This document shows positions 20,541 to 31,235 of a stretch of 64,000 nucleotides of DNA, in pieces. The notes beneath the pieces are model-generated. The model made no database searches. It had not been told where the DNA came from and saw nothing but the letters and a program-made list of their open reading frames with translations. Source of the stretch: Rhypophila decipiens (Eukaryota > Ascomycota > Sordariomycetes > Sordariales > Naviculisporaceae); assembly GCA_033297075.1 (NCBI GenBank), contig MU858242.1:1-64000 (forward strand). The letters run 5' to 3'. Position numbers and translations under genes: made by a program. Numbering within the stretch: position 1 is the stretch's first letter; every line of letters starts with the position of its first letter.

Positions 20541-22086
20541 ACTGGCAATGGATGGGTCATGATCAAGAGAGATTTAACATAATTCTAGTGCCAGTCGCGG
20601 AAGTGAACTGTGAGGCCCCGGCTGAAGAGCTTCCCTATAAGAGGTTATACTGGCTTAATAGCCACTGTCGACAGACTCGCATCGGGTCGGGTTGCCAGGG
20701 CCTACAGGTACATCTCAGAACTCTCGGTGACCCAGATCCAAGAAGATGTCTGGCGCAATGAAGTGCACCAACAATATTACCAAAGTAGAACGCTGTCATC
20801 GGCTTTGGCACCAAGCCCTCCATCCGCCAAGACAAGGACATCGTCCCCGAGGCTGCTGTCCGCCCGAGCCAGGACACCGACTAGCTGGCGAACCAGAGCG
20901 TGACTAGGAGGGAGTAGGCGGACTTGTCGAACATGGTATTTTTATTTTTCTGGATATTGGGAGTGGATGGGCTCTTATGATGATAGATGGTTGCTTGATT
21001 GTAGATCTTGCGGGTTGTGTTAGTTGACATTTCCAAAGACGACATAGTGACACTACTAATACACCTCTAGGGCCTGGAGACACGTACAACCCAGAGGGAT
21101 CAAGACAAGACTGCTCCCGCAACTGAGACTCCGCACAGGGAAGAAAGACCGAGATTTATCGAAAGAAAATTGGGAGATATTTGTTTTAAGATATTGGTGC
21201 CGCAACGAATCAGGATACTACTGTTCCTGAGCCAGAGGCTCCAGAGCTTCATGGACTACCAGAGCCTTCTGCATCATAGCTACTTGGAATTGTCACCTGC
21301 TATATTCATTATAATGGCACATTCACTTATTCTCAGGACCTGGCTCGCCGAATTCTGTCCTGTTATTGGCAAATATCCTCGCCATCTTCTTCGAATGACG
21401 TCCCCGCCAATGACTCGCTGGACATGGTGGTGGTCATGGGAACATCGGGTGGCACCTCCACTGCTATTGCCGTTGTCGCAACGGCTGTCGGACACCGGGT
21501 ACCCTCCATCTGGCTCTTGGCGCAGGCTGGATCCATCATTCCTTCTAGAAGGTTGAAAGGATCCCCGAAGCTGCAGGAACCAACGGTTCGTTGTTCGGGT
21601 CATGGGGTGCAGCACACAACATCTAGTCGACGAAAGGCGGTCGTTGGGAAGGATGACTTGGAATGTGAGAATGTGAGTGCAGATGAGAAGGATCGCAGAC
21701 TTGAGAGAACGAGTTGATTGTAGGGACCCATTAATATATTTTTAGCCCCAGTCCTCACTGCGCCTTCCTTGTTGTCTTGGTATCATGCCGTGTTAGTGAC
21801 TGGACTAGTTGTTGGCCTAAAATACATAAAAGTCCCCCTGTCTCCCCTAACATTCCAATATCCCACCAAAGTTGTATCGTCCAATGCAAAGTGCCGACCA
21901 CTACGAATACGGATCCCTACAACACCGGTCTGTTGGCATTTGGGTCGCAAGCGAGACTTGGTCAAACATATCAGCCCAACTCCAGGAAAGCGCCCTTTTG
22001 TAGTGGTATTTGCTACCCAAAAGTCAGAGACACTCATGGTCGCCGGATCTTTACTTTGGAGCTATCCATGGACCATGGGCAACTCA
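20541..22086. other. Gene-free region with possible coding relics
   Basis: Short frames only. A plus-strand stretch at about 21298-21720 has coding-like composition (DMVVVMGTSGGTSTAIAVVA), but it has no start or domain and I could not join it to anything. Confidence 0.4.
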
Positions 22087-22719
22087 TCACTCAGCACTCA
22101 GCGCCTTCCGCGGCGCCACTCCCCCTTCCTTTGACTCCCCAATATCAGGAAGTCGATCCGGACCATATACCCCGGCCTCCGAATCATTAGCCATGCTCTG
22201 CAGCTCTTCCATCCCTAGCGATCCCACATCCAGGGCAATCAGCGTAGGCTGGGCAGCGACACCCGTGACCCGTACACTTTGAACAACCGGCAACTTTCCG
22301 TCTTTGGTAACCAGATCGTTTCCATCCTCGTCAAAGTATACAGTCTTGACGAGCAGTACCGTGTCATCTTTAACAGAGCGCTCGTCGACGACGACAAAGT
22401 ACCTGTTTGCGGGCTCGCCAAGGTTTGCCGAGACTTGGGCGGGGGAGAGGTCGATGAATGACGATGGGCGGAGATCACGGGCTAGCCCGGCTTCGGTTGC
22501 TGTTGTTAGATCGTGGGCGTCTTCCGGGCTGCTGAGGACGGCGAGAGATGGCTCGCTGCCGCTGAGGTCGTTGCTGTAGGCGAATGTTTGGCCTAGGAAG
22601 AAGTCGATTGTCTGAGTGAATGTTAGTGCATGCGATGGGCAAATCACTGCAGGGACTGATTCGATAATTACAGGCGGTGGGACCTCCGCTGTCCGGACGA
22701 CTGGAAAGAACGAGGTCAT
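22087..22719 (-). CDS. DUF6924-like protein
   Basis: Two exons, 22719-22672 and 22611-22087, give 190 residues. The first encodes only MTSFFPVVRTAEVPPP. The 60-base intron has a GTAATT donor, a CACTAACAT branch site and a CAG acceptor. It is a multiple of three without a stop, so retention would add 20 residues. The order of motifs resembles the small DUF6924 proteins: a start of the type F-PVVRT, a central DLSPAQVSANLGEPANRYFV, then a strand with VKTVYFDEDGN and a C-terminal SLGMEELQSMA. The function of that family is not known. There is no signal peptide, so it should be intracellular. Confidence 0.65.
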   Translation of the reverse strand: MTSFFPVVRTAEVPPPVIIESVPAVICPSHALTFTQTIDFFLGQTFAYSNDLSGSEPSLAVLSSPEDAHDLTTATEAGLARDLRPSSFIDLSPAQVSANLGEPANRYFVVVDERSVKDDTVLLVKTVYFDEDGNDLVTKDGKLPVVQSVRVTGVAAQPTLIALDVGSLGMEELQSMANDSEAGVYGPDRLPDIGESKEGGVAPRKALSAE

Positions 22720-23840
22720 GATAGCGGTGCGGTGTTGAGGATGCAATGTGAAATTGTAATGAGATTTGGGGGCTGATATGAATTTGTGCGCCGTGAATGC
22801 TGATGTAAGTGGTCTCGTCAGTTGAGTTTGGATTCTGGGGATAAAGCGGGAAAGGCCAAAACCATCGGCTTTGTGGACTTTTTGGGAGTTGCGGTGAAAA
22901 GAGAAACAAGAAGGAGCCGCCGAGACGTTGAGATAAAGTGTCCCCCTATTCAACGGCGGCCGTTGGGCAGGTACCGGTATACATCGGCCTGTTTCGTGCA
23001 GGATCCGCGCATAGCCGAGCGGTAATCTGCAGCAGGCAACAGCGATGGTGGCGCCTCCATCAAGATCCCTTCAGGGTGCAGCACCCCCTGCAACGTTGCC
23101 ACACTCCACACTTTCCACCGGCATTGGGTGATCGGATGAGGCGCTGAACGGGTTTAGGGGTCCAGGAGATCCATCTCGGTCTGTTTCCGCGCTTTCCAAG
23201 CTTGCCATGCTTCCTCACATGTAACAGCCGATTCCCTTCTCTTCTCGTAAGGCTGCGTCGGTGTTGGAATGAGCCTATGAGGCGTAATGAATCTAATGAT
23301 CAGTGTTTCTCATCATATGAAAGTGCACACTGAGAATGCGACGCTACCTTGAGTATTGATAAGCGTGGATCGTGTTCTTAATATCGGGCCGTTCTGTTCA
23401 AACCCGCTAAGAGCGTGTTTGTAATCATTCCCTGGGGGGCTGGTTCACCGGAGACGCATGGACTTTGTGATTCATTAATTACCCCCCCTACCTTTGTCCC
23501 GGATGAGAAGTGCAGACGTCCAACATATCATAAAGGGTGTATGTTAGCGAACAGCTATATGGATATACCGTTCAGAAATGTAGTCAGCTATCTCCATAGT
23601 AATTAGCCCCCTGAACACACAAGAACAACGCATTGTGGGCCAAAAGGATTCCAACAACACCGCCTCACACAACCAGGTAATATCAGCGTCGCAATCCTCA
23701 TGTTGTACGAGCAAGTGGGAACTTGATGAATATGGACACCGAATCTCACCACCTGGCCGCGGGTGAGATCCCTGGGGGTTTTCGTCGTGAAAGTTCATGA
23801 AGGATTAGGTACCTAGGGAAAGGGGGCACAGAAGAACATC
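22720..23840. other. Divergent intergenic region
   Basis: Upstream of both the DUF6924-like gene (minus) and the secreted nuclease (plus). No gene, tRNA or clear repeat was seen. Confidence 0.5.
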
Positions 23841-23847
23841 ATATAAG
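23841..23847 (+). promoter_or_regulatory. TATA box of the secreted nuclease gene
   Basis: ATATAAG lies 108 bases upstream of the ATG, followed by a CT-rich leader. This is the usual layout of a strong, inducible fungal promoter. Confidence 0.5.
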
Positions 23848-23948
23848 ACACACGATGACCTCTCCTTTACTCTGGAAATCTTCTATTCCCTCACTCTCTC
23901 ATCACACACCTTAGTCATTGCCCTCACTTGTCCATCTTCTGTATCAAA

Positions 23949-24802
23949 ATGCTCCCTCACGTCACCGCCGTCGTCCTCTTCTTCCTGGCCGCAACGGCCA
24001 CCGCCGCCTCGTACAACTTCGAGTGGGACTGCACCAAGTCCCTGGGCACGTGCAACAACGCCTGCTTCGCCATCTACACCAAGAAGTACAAGGACACCCT
24101 GACGTACGACTCGGACGTCAAGATCAGGGACCAGCGCCGGATCCAGTCCGGCTGCTCGCGCAACCCGTGCAATGACGCCAAGCTCTCCTACGGCAAGTTC
24201 GGCAAGTCGTGCGACGAGTTCCCCTTTGCTAGCACCAAGGAGGGAGGCGCCGGAGCCTATCTCCGGTGCGTTGACGGCCCCGAGAACTCGAGCGAGGGTG
24301 GGCAGCTGGGCAACTTTTATAAGAAGATGAAGGGCGGCGACACGTTCAAGCTGTTTATTCGGAACTACAAGGGAGCGTAAGTTGGCTACCTGTTCACTCC
24401 CACTATTTGACATGATACTGACGTATATCATACCTGGATAGGCGCTTCTGCGACAGCCCCGGGGCTGCCAACGACGGTGGTCAGTTCACCTTCAAGAACA
24501 GTCAGTTCGTCAACTCCAAGCTGAAGATGGCCAGACGTGGTATGTCTCCCAGTTCCTTTGAAAATCTGCCATTAAGTTGAGGTGAAACTAATTCTGTTCG
24601 AACTTGAGCTCTTGGATTTGAGACGGTCGAGGACGATCTTGAGACCAGCCCCATCATCGTCGGAGAGACCCTGCGCGAATATGAAGACTCGGAGGGCGGC
24701 CGTATCCTTGCCCTCAGCCTCGGGGAGGAGAGCATGGTTGGCCAGCTCATTTCTGATGGCAACCGGACGCTTACCATTGTGAAGGAGGTTTCTGGTCTTT
24801 AA
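23949..24802 (+). CDS. Secreted NucA/NucB-type deoxyribonuclease
   Basis: Three exons (23949-24376, 24442-24539, 24609-24802) give 239 residues. A signal peptide (MLPHVTAVVLFFLAATATAA) is followed by a Cys-rich domain with the family signature SCDEFPFASTKEGG at about residues 95-108. Cysteine pairs surround it (CTKSLGTCNNAC, CSRNPC). NucA/NucB enzymes are small metal-dependent nucleases; the Asp-Glu pair and nearby residues are thought to be catalytic. Secretion suggests that it acts on extracellular DNA or on other microbes. The acidic C-terminal 65 residues (ETVEDDLETSP onward) lie beyond the domain. A related domain is fused to the broken chitinase at 1.2-2.5 kb. It lies 530 bases upstream of the crystallin-like gene on the same strand. 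Confidence 0.82.
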
Positions 24803-25189
24803 GTGTGTTCTTGTCTCCCTCTCTCTTTGTCTCTTTCCAAGTGCTCTCCTGTCGGGTCGCCGAGCGAGGCCATCGTGTCAATATCAGTAAGCACAATGCA
24901 GACTGAGTGAGGGACACTAAACCGGTTGTGGACAAATATTTACAGCGCCAAGTCAATGCCATGCATTACAGCCTTCACTCCCACGGTTAAGGCTCTGGGT
25001 GATTGACGAAATGCAGTTATCTAGAGTCTTACAAATATGCTCGGCAGATTAGCTAAACAGATTGTTCATCAATATTGTCCAAAAACTGGAGAGTCTATCC
25101 CATCATGGCAGTCAATAAACATATTGCGTGCGAAAGAAGAGAAGCCCGGATGGCCGTGGCTATCTCTTCCCTCGGGACTCTCGGACGTC
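24803..25189. other. Short intergenic region
   Basis: Downstream of the nuclease and upstream of the crystallin-like gene. Nothing recognisable. Confidence 0.4.
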
Positions 25190-25197
25190 TATAAAGG
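25190..25197 (+). promoter_or_regulatory. TATA box of the crystallin-like gene
   Basis: TATAAAGG lies 141 bases before the proposed ATG at 25331. Confidence 0.5.
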
Positions 25198-25330
25198 CCA
25201 TGCAACTGCCTGGATTCCAACAGAGCAAACACGCCCATCCTCCAGACGATCAGAGAAACCTCGAGAAACAACCCACCAAGGCAACCTACCCATTACATCT
25301 ATTTATCACAGGCCCTTCCCTCTCAAGAAC

Positions 25331-26002
25331 ATGCGTCTCCTCATCAAGAAGAACGACTTGTCCGCCCTTCTCAGTTCCATCATCATCGGCACCTCCTGGG
25401 CCTTGGCCACCCCGATCATCGCTGGACGAGCTGCCAGCGAGCCGGTGCTAGACCCCAGAAGTGACATGGATAATAACTCCAACCTGGTAAAGCGACAGTC
25501 AAACCTCAACGTCAAGTACTGCGAACATATCGAGTGGGGCGCACCCTGTACACTCCATTTCGGAGCTCTCAGCACCTGCCGTAATTTACACCTTCTTCTT
25601 ATCGCATAAATTTCTTCCCTTATCATCTAGTAAAGACCCATTGACATTTCGTCTCCTTGTATACAGATAATCTCGAAACCAGTACGAGGAACAAGATCAG
25701 TTCTTACGAGAACCGTGATGCCAGTAGGACCTGCTGTCGGTGGTACGAGTAAGTATTTAATCTTTTCTCTGCAGCAGGGTAGAATCCCCATCGATCGAGA
25801 ATTGTTTGCTAATGTCCCAATTTCTTTACAACAAAGCAACCTGAACTGCGCCGGTGGCTACACAGAGGTCGTAAGCGATAACAACCTCCACGATGCGGGC
25901 GGTGTCTGGCACGACCGGATCGAGTCGTTCAAGTGTGTCGGGAGGGTCCAGGTCCCGTGGACGGGGCAATACGTCTGTGGCTGGTGGACTTGTCATGCAT
26001 GA
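25331..26002 (+). CDS. Small secreted beta-gamma-crystallin-like protein with Kex2 site
   Basis: Three exons (25331-25580, 25667-25748, 25837-26002) give 165 residues. A signal peptide (LSALLSSIIIGTSWALA) leads to a pro-region that ends in NLVKR, a Kex2 site. The mature part starts QSNLNVKYCEHIEWG and has about eight cysteines. Its last 55 residues carry a beta-gamma-crystallin-type motif: GGYTEVVSDNNLHDAGG, then WHDRIESFKC, like the G-x-S/T-x-x-x-D-L strand pair of that fold. Small crystallin-fold proteins in fungi include secreted killer toxins and protease inhibitors. That makes an antimicrobial role plausible here, but it is unproven. The high Trp and Cys content near the end (VCGWWTCHA) is unusual. 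Confidence 0.65.
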
Positions 26003-26455
26003 GGATACGGTCTGGGAAATACATACAAAGCGGCTTGTTTCGTGTTCCCTCGGTAGCTCGTAGTGAAACTTAACATGTAACCCGCGAGCATGATTTCAGT
26101 GAATGAGCAGTCTTGCCCATGCACGTTTTGGTGGCTGGCCTCCCAGAGACACTATAGTATATCCTTGGTATCTCATGCGACTCGCTTTGGCCTCCTTATC
26201 AAGTGCACCGGAGAGAAGTGAATGGTAACGGTTATCCATGTGAATTGTCGTAACCGGGCTTACTCCGAGGTACGTTGATGACATAATATTCATATAATGG
26301 TGACAGCGGCGTGGCTCTGTGCCATTGCAGTGCCGAACCTGCTTCAACTCAATACCATCCGTCGAGCTTCGATCCATCAAGTCTCTTCGAACGACGTCCC
26401 GGCCAATGGACGATCAGCGGGACTCTATAGCTCTCGCCAGCGATCCTTCCCAACA
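26003..26455. other. Short intergenic region
   Basis: Lies between the ends of two converging genes. No gene or repeat seen. Confidence 0.4.
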
Positions 26456-27178
26456 TTATTCCTCTCCAGAGTTCTTGAAACTCGTATGATGCACCTCAAA
26501 GACGTTGCTAAACTTTTGGATCCCCTCGAACTTGTCTGAGACGGCAGCCTGGCCCTTGAGGTTCAACTCGATGCTCTCCCAGCCCGACATGGCAGTAAAC
26601 ACCTTGGCGCCGTTGACTTCTTCCAGTCCCCAGCCATGCGCGCCCGCGATAAAGCCTTCAGGGGGGTTGGCGCGCATATGCTCAACAAGTTCTTCCCAGG
26701 CTGCCTCGAAGGCGGGCTTGTCCACGTCGGAGGGTAAGAAAATGTTGGTGATTTGTGCGACTGGGGCCATGATCACCGTCTCGACGGGCTTATGGAGAGT
26801 TAGGAGATTATGATATGGTTGGGCACCTGCGGCGGCCGCGTCGGGGTCGATGAGCGAGGTCATCAGCTTCGTCGCTTGTTCGTGGAGAGGAGTCGAGCGA
26901 GAAGCCGTGTAGGCATCGTGTGAAGACCAGACTGTAGAAGCAGAACGATGTTAGCCACTGCAAGTCGGGATCAGGCTTGCGGTTGACAAGGTGGAAGCCA
27001 TACCGTTCACAACTTCGAGCGATTGTGGTCGTTCCAAGGGCGCGCCCTGCCATGAGGACTCCAGGCCAGGGCGGGATCGCATCTCGGGGGCTAAGGTCTT
27101 CAGGGACGCCGAGGCTTCGCTGTCTTTTGCGTCGGCCCTCAGGGGGATCCAGGCGATCTCGATGATTTGGGAAGACAT
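26456..27178 (-). CDS. Dimeric alpha/beta-barrel (ABM-like) protein
   Basis: Two exons, 27178-27004 and 26931-26456, joined across a 72-base intron, give 216 residues. The start MSSQIIEIAWIPLRADA and the second block APVAQITNIFLPSDVDKPAF each begin a ferredoxin-like strand. The C-terminal GAHGWGLEEVNGAKVFTAMS and GWESIE blocks resemble fungal antibiotic-biosynthesis-monooxygenase or EthD-like dimeric barrel proteins. Two such barrels in one chain are common in fungi. Members act on small aromatic metabolites or as stress proteins. No cofactor site or signal peptide is visible, so it is probably cytosolic. The product of any reaction is unknown. Confidence 0.7.
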
Positions 27179-28380
27179 CTTGGAATGATGCTAGAGCGGT
27201 CTATGTCAATTGTCGTTGTCGTTCAGCCCCAGTGGTTCCCTTGGGTTCTTTGTCGTCTAGGGGGAGGCCGAAGAGATTTAAAGCGCGACAATACCATCTC
27301 CAGGAGACGACAGAACCATCCTCTCCGGTAAAGATAATTGCAACCCTGAAACATAGGCTCGTTGTCCAAAGAATGGGTAACCAGCACGGGATTGGATTTG
27401 GATTTCATCCATAGTCTTGAAATTTGGATGTCGTGGTCGAGTTGAAAAGGGGTCGGGCGATTGGATGTGCAACTCGGAGGCCCAACGCCGGAGGACGGCG
27501 GGCAACTTGGAACATTATGCCGGTGGTCCGTCCCCGCTTGCCGACTGGCTGGCTGTAACCCCTCCGCTCCGTCTTCCGAAGGTGGGGGAGTCGGGAGCAG
27601 TGTCCTTTCCGCCTTCCCCGTACCCAGTCCAATCAATATGTCCTATAATTAGCCCTTCTGGACGATTGGGCAGAGATGGGACCACTGCGAGATGTCGATC
27701 ACAGAACCCCACACCGGATGCTTACTCTAAAGCTTTCCTTCCATGACCACGTGTTTGCCTTCGAAGACGACTTTCAGCTAGGACAAATGTCACAGCCACA
27801 TGCACCGGATTTGAGCCCCGGGAACCCTTGATTCGTCCTCTTGTGCCTCCATGCACGATAGGTACGACGCTACCTGCATTAGCTGCCTGCAGAAATGGCG
27901 TAGAACAACTGAAGAAGAATTGTATCTCGATATCCACGCAAAGGCATTTTGTTGGCTGTCGAAAAGCAACGATGTGCAGCATCAGGCATAACAGACTTCC
28001 TCCTTGGAGTAATTTATCCCATGCAGCTGCCAAAACCCCGCATCCAACAACATTGGTTGGTTGCTGAAATGGACCCTGACGATGCAGCTTCTTCTTTATG
28101 GAAGGCACACAATGGCCACTCACACGGGTGCAGAGGGAATTTTCTAGTGGGACGATAGTTACACTGCTACCTCGAGGCAACCTAACGTTCGGCCGGCCGC
28201 TTGGAGGGAAAACCATGTCGATCTCCGAGTTCTGGGCAGGGAGCCAGCGACCATGTTCTTTCGACTTATTATAGTCACTGCTTCCATGCGCAGCCGGCCA
28301 GATTAACGTCAAACCCGCTCCACCGGTCGCCTTGGTCACAGCATCTTACGAGTCAGACATCCTGTACTACCAGACACAAC
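27179..28380. other. Divergent intergenic region
   Basis: Upstream of the barrel protein (minus) and the methyltransferase (plus). Several overlapping frames exist, but none has domains or splice signals. Confidence 0.45.
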
Positions 28381-29852
28381 ATGGCCAACGACGCGCCAGG
28401 CTCGCCGCCATCGACCGCGCCGGTCGAAGCCACCACAGCTCCTCCCGAGCCGGCAGCTAAACCCGTCACTGTCTCGGACCAGACTATCCTTCCCGCCTCT
28501 CACTGGCAAAACGCACCGGTACGCTCAACAGTCTCGATTTCCCCGATGTTGTGTTACTCCTGTCGTCCACAGATGCCACCCATCAAAACGTTCCCTCCTT
28601 GTCCGCTCAGCCTCAAACGGCCGTCCAACGACAATTCCGTCTTCACAATGTGCTAACAATGCAATGGAAAAGATTCCCGACCCTATCCCGGCAGAAGACG
28701 ACGGCGATGCCGACTCGACCTACAGCTCTATCCAGAGCAGCACGGCGTCTCTGACAGACAGTATCCTGCAGTATCGCACCATCCACGGAAGGACGTTCCA
28801 CAGCGAGCGCGGACGGGCGCAAGCCTGGACGCCGAATGACGAGTCGCAGGCTGAGTCTATGGACATGAACCATCACCTTTGCACGCTCGTGCTGGATGGG
28901 AAGCTCCATCTTGCGCCGATTCCGGATGATGTTGAGGTATGCGATTGTCGCCTTCCCAAGAACTTGAGAACAACAAAATGGAATTTGAGCGGCCATACCT
29001 AACAGAGTAACTGAATAGAAAGTCCTCGACATTGGAACCGGAACGGGTGTCTGGGCGATGTAAACAATTACCCCTTTTCGCACTCCCTGAGCCAACTGAC
29101 CCTCGTGATAGGGACTTCGCAGACCTCCATCCAGCAGCCCAAGTAATAGGAACCGACGTCTCACCAATGCAACCGACCTGGGTCCCGCCCAATCTCCAAT
29201 TCCAGATCGACGACGCAAACGAAGAGGAATGGACCTGGCGAGAAAACGAATTCGATTTTGTCCATGTGCGCGCGCTATTCGGGAGCATAATCTCGTGGCC
29301 GGCGTTTTACAAGGAAGCGTATCGAGTCACCAAGCCAGGCGGGTATATCGAGGACCATGAGTGGAGTGTCAAGTTTGGGTGTGATGATGGGAGTGTACTT
29401 GATGATTCGCCCATGGGCCAGTGGAGTAAAGTCTACTGGGAGGGCGGGAAAAAGTTTGGGAGGACGTTTAGAGTTGTTGAAGATGATGAGCAGGTCCGGG
29501 GGATGGAGGCTGCTGGGTGGAAGGATATTGTGAAGAAGGATATCAAAGTTCCTATTGGGAGTTGGCCCAGGGGCGAGAGGGAGAAGACGATGGGGATTTT
29601 TAGTCGGGGCATGTGGGAGGCTGATGCTGAGGGTACGTATTGCCATTCTTTCGCACGTTGACTCATGGGAATGGGAGAAAGATTTGCTAATGCTTGATGA
29701 TAGGTTACGTGTTGTACATCTGGGGCACGGTCATGGGCTGGAGCAGGGAGGAGATCCAGGTGTACATTGCCCATTTGAGACGGCAGGTTCGGGATCCCAA
29801 TGTTCACTCATGGTACCTCCATCGTATTGTCTACGCAAGGAAGCCCGAATAA
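28381..29852 (+). CDS. LaeA-like SAM-dependent methyltransferase
   Basis: Five exons (28381-28518, 28673-28936, 29019-29059, 29112-29632, 29704-29852) give 370 residues. The first 100 or so are low-complexity and Pro/Ala/Thr-rich. The Rossmann core starts with motif [17 protein letters not shown], which is split by the 52-base intron after exon 3. [15 protein letters not shown] follows, then the acidic motif [11 protein letters not shown] and the post-motif [14 protein letters not shown]. This arrangement matches the large fungal family that includes LaeA and many secondary-metabolite O-methyltransferases. No biosynthetic backbone gene lies nearby, so a role as a regulator or a lone methyltransferase cannot be decided. 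The first intron, 154 bases, is the least certain. Confidence 0.85.
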
Positions 29853-30028
29853 GGTTGGTCCATGGTGTCGAAAGTCTAGGAAACTAATCCGCTTGGTCAA
29901 GATATCCGCAAGATTGGCTGTGCACCAGAAGAAGTAGATACGTGTTCCCCTGACGTTGAATCAATTAGAACGACCGAGTTCGTGAAAGCCGTCATATAAT
30001 TACAGACGAAACTTGAAAGAATAAAAAA

Positions 30029-30170
30029 GAATAAACAAAGGAATCTACCCAGTGTGGGAGTCGAACCCACGCCTTTGGAACCCGCACCCGTGACGAACTA
30101 TAACGCATACACGTTACGGACTAGACAAGCCCGGGTTTCTGTGCTCCCGCTACACCAACTGAGCTAATAT
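30029..30170 (-). ncRNA. tRNA-like Pol III unit 1
   Basis: On the minus strand, box A (TAGCTCAGTTGG, 30166-30155) and box B with T-arm (GTGGGTTCGACTCCCAC, box B at 30067-30057) are followed by a run of six T (30028-30023). The D-arm pairs GCTC with GAGC. The gap between the boxes is longer than in a normal tRNA. It forms a hairpin closed by AACCCG/CGGGTT, with GTAACG/CGTTAT inside. The 5' and 3' acceptor strands do not pair, so it is not a standard tRNA. Confidence 0.6.
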
Positions 30171-30252
30171 GATATTTTTATTAATATTCGGCTTAAAGTA
30201 TTTCCTAAAGTACTACGAGAAGGGTCTAAAATAAAAGAAAAGAAAAGACAAA

Positions 30253-30465
30253 GTCGAATCTGCCCAGCGTGGGAGTCGAACCCACCACCTATCTGAAACC
30301 CTTGTACCCCTTGACTGCCTAGACGCATAAGTAATGCAAGAACTAGGTCTGTGTTTTGGCGTCGCCGCCCAGAAAGTGACTGGAAGTCTGCATATCGTAA
30401 CATGCTTTGCGCCAAGGGGTAGTTGTTTAGATAATGCAACCGCTATACCAACTGGGCTATTATGG
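30253..30465 (-). ncRNA. tRNA-like Pol III unit 2
   Basis: Same plan as its neighbours: box A (TAGCCCAGTTGG, 30459-30448), box B (GGTTCGACTCC, 30282-30272), then T-rich sequence below 30248. The middle is about 165 bases. It contains a perfect 9-bp stem (TACCCCTTG with CAAGGGGTA), an inner stem CCTAG/CTAGG, and GCAT/ATGC around the loop that holds TATGCGT. Confidence 0.6.
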
Positions 30466-30554
30466 TATTTTTGATTGGAAATTCGGGTTGGAAGATGTCC
30501 TCAAGTACTAGAGGAGAGTGTAAATTTTGAAAAGAAAAGAGAAAGAAAAAAATT

Positions 30555-30727
30555 GAACCTGCCCAGTGTGGGAGTCGAACCCACTCCTATCTGAAACCCT
30601 TTCCCGTCGACTCTCGGACGCATAAGTTTGTGCAAGTCTGAGGCAAACCACCATTATTGCCATTAGCGCCAAGGGGTAGCAGCTGTCTTCGATAATGCAA
30701 CCACTACACCAACTGAGCTACCGTGAT
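30555..30727 (-). ncRNA. tRNA-like Pol III unit 3
   Basis: Box A (TAGCTCAGTTGG, 30720-30709), box B (GGTTCGACTCC, 30583-30573) and a run of seven T (30554-30548). The central hairpin is CTCAGAC/GTCCGAG around a loop with ACTTATGCG. The 3' segment GGGTTTCAGATAGG before the T-arm is shared with unit 2. Confidence 0.6.
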
Positions 30728-31235
30728 TCTTTTATTTAATTAATTTTGCTTGGAACCAATGGTCCACAAGTACCCAGAGGCCGGTGGTCATAACTGGGCC
30801 TTGGCATGGAAGACACCCGACCCTGGCTGAAAATGTGGGTGCCTCCCACTGACTTTGAAAAGGCCGAGTTCTCATCCGAGACACCACCTACAGCAACTCG
30901 CACAAATACCGGACGTCCTGACGCAAGTACACATTCCCAAGGAAAGGAATTAATCCGCCTATCGAGACGTTAGGCATGGTTAATCACCGTCCGAGGATAC
31001 CCAGCCAGTGAACTGTTAATGGAGGTTGTTGCATGCTTGAATTTGCCTCTATCGCCATCTAAGTATTCAGAACTATCCCTTGTGATTGGGGTGATCTATC
31101 AGACAATCTATCCTTGACCACGGCCATTATGTTGCCCTCGGGACGTAACCAAAAAAAAAAAGAAAACCAGTTATTGGCATCTATCGAAATAGACATGAAC
31201 AGCGGTAACCGTCCTCATGTGTTCTACCATGTTTC
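30728..31235. other. Short intergenic region
   Basis: Upstream of the tRNA-like array and downstream of the lectin gene. Apart from an A-run near 31150, nothing stands out. Confidence 0.4.

Noticed and set aside
21385..26405. A 26-base similarity between about 21386 and 26380 (23 matches)
   Set aside because: Too short to tell a shared relic from chance without a search, and the flanks do not extend it.
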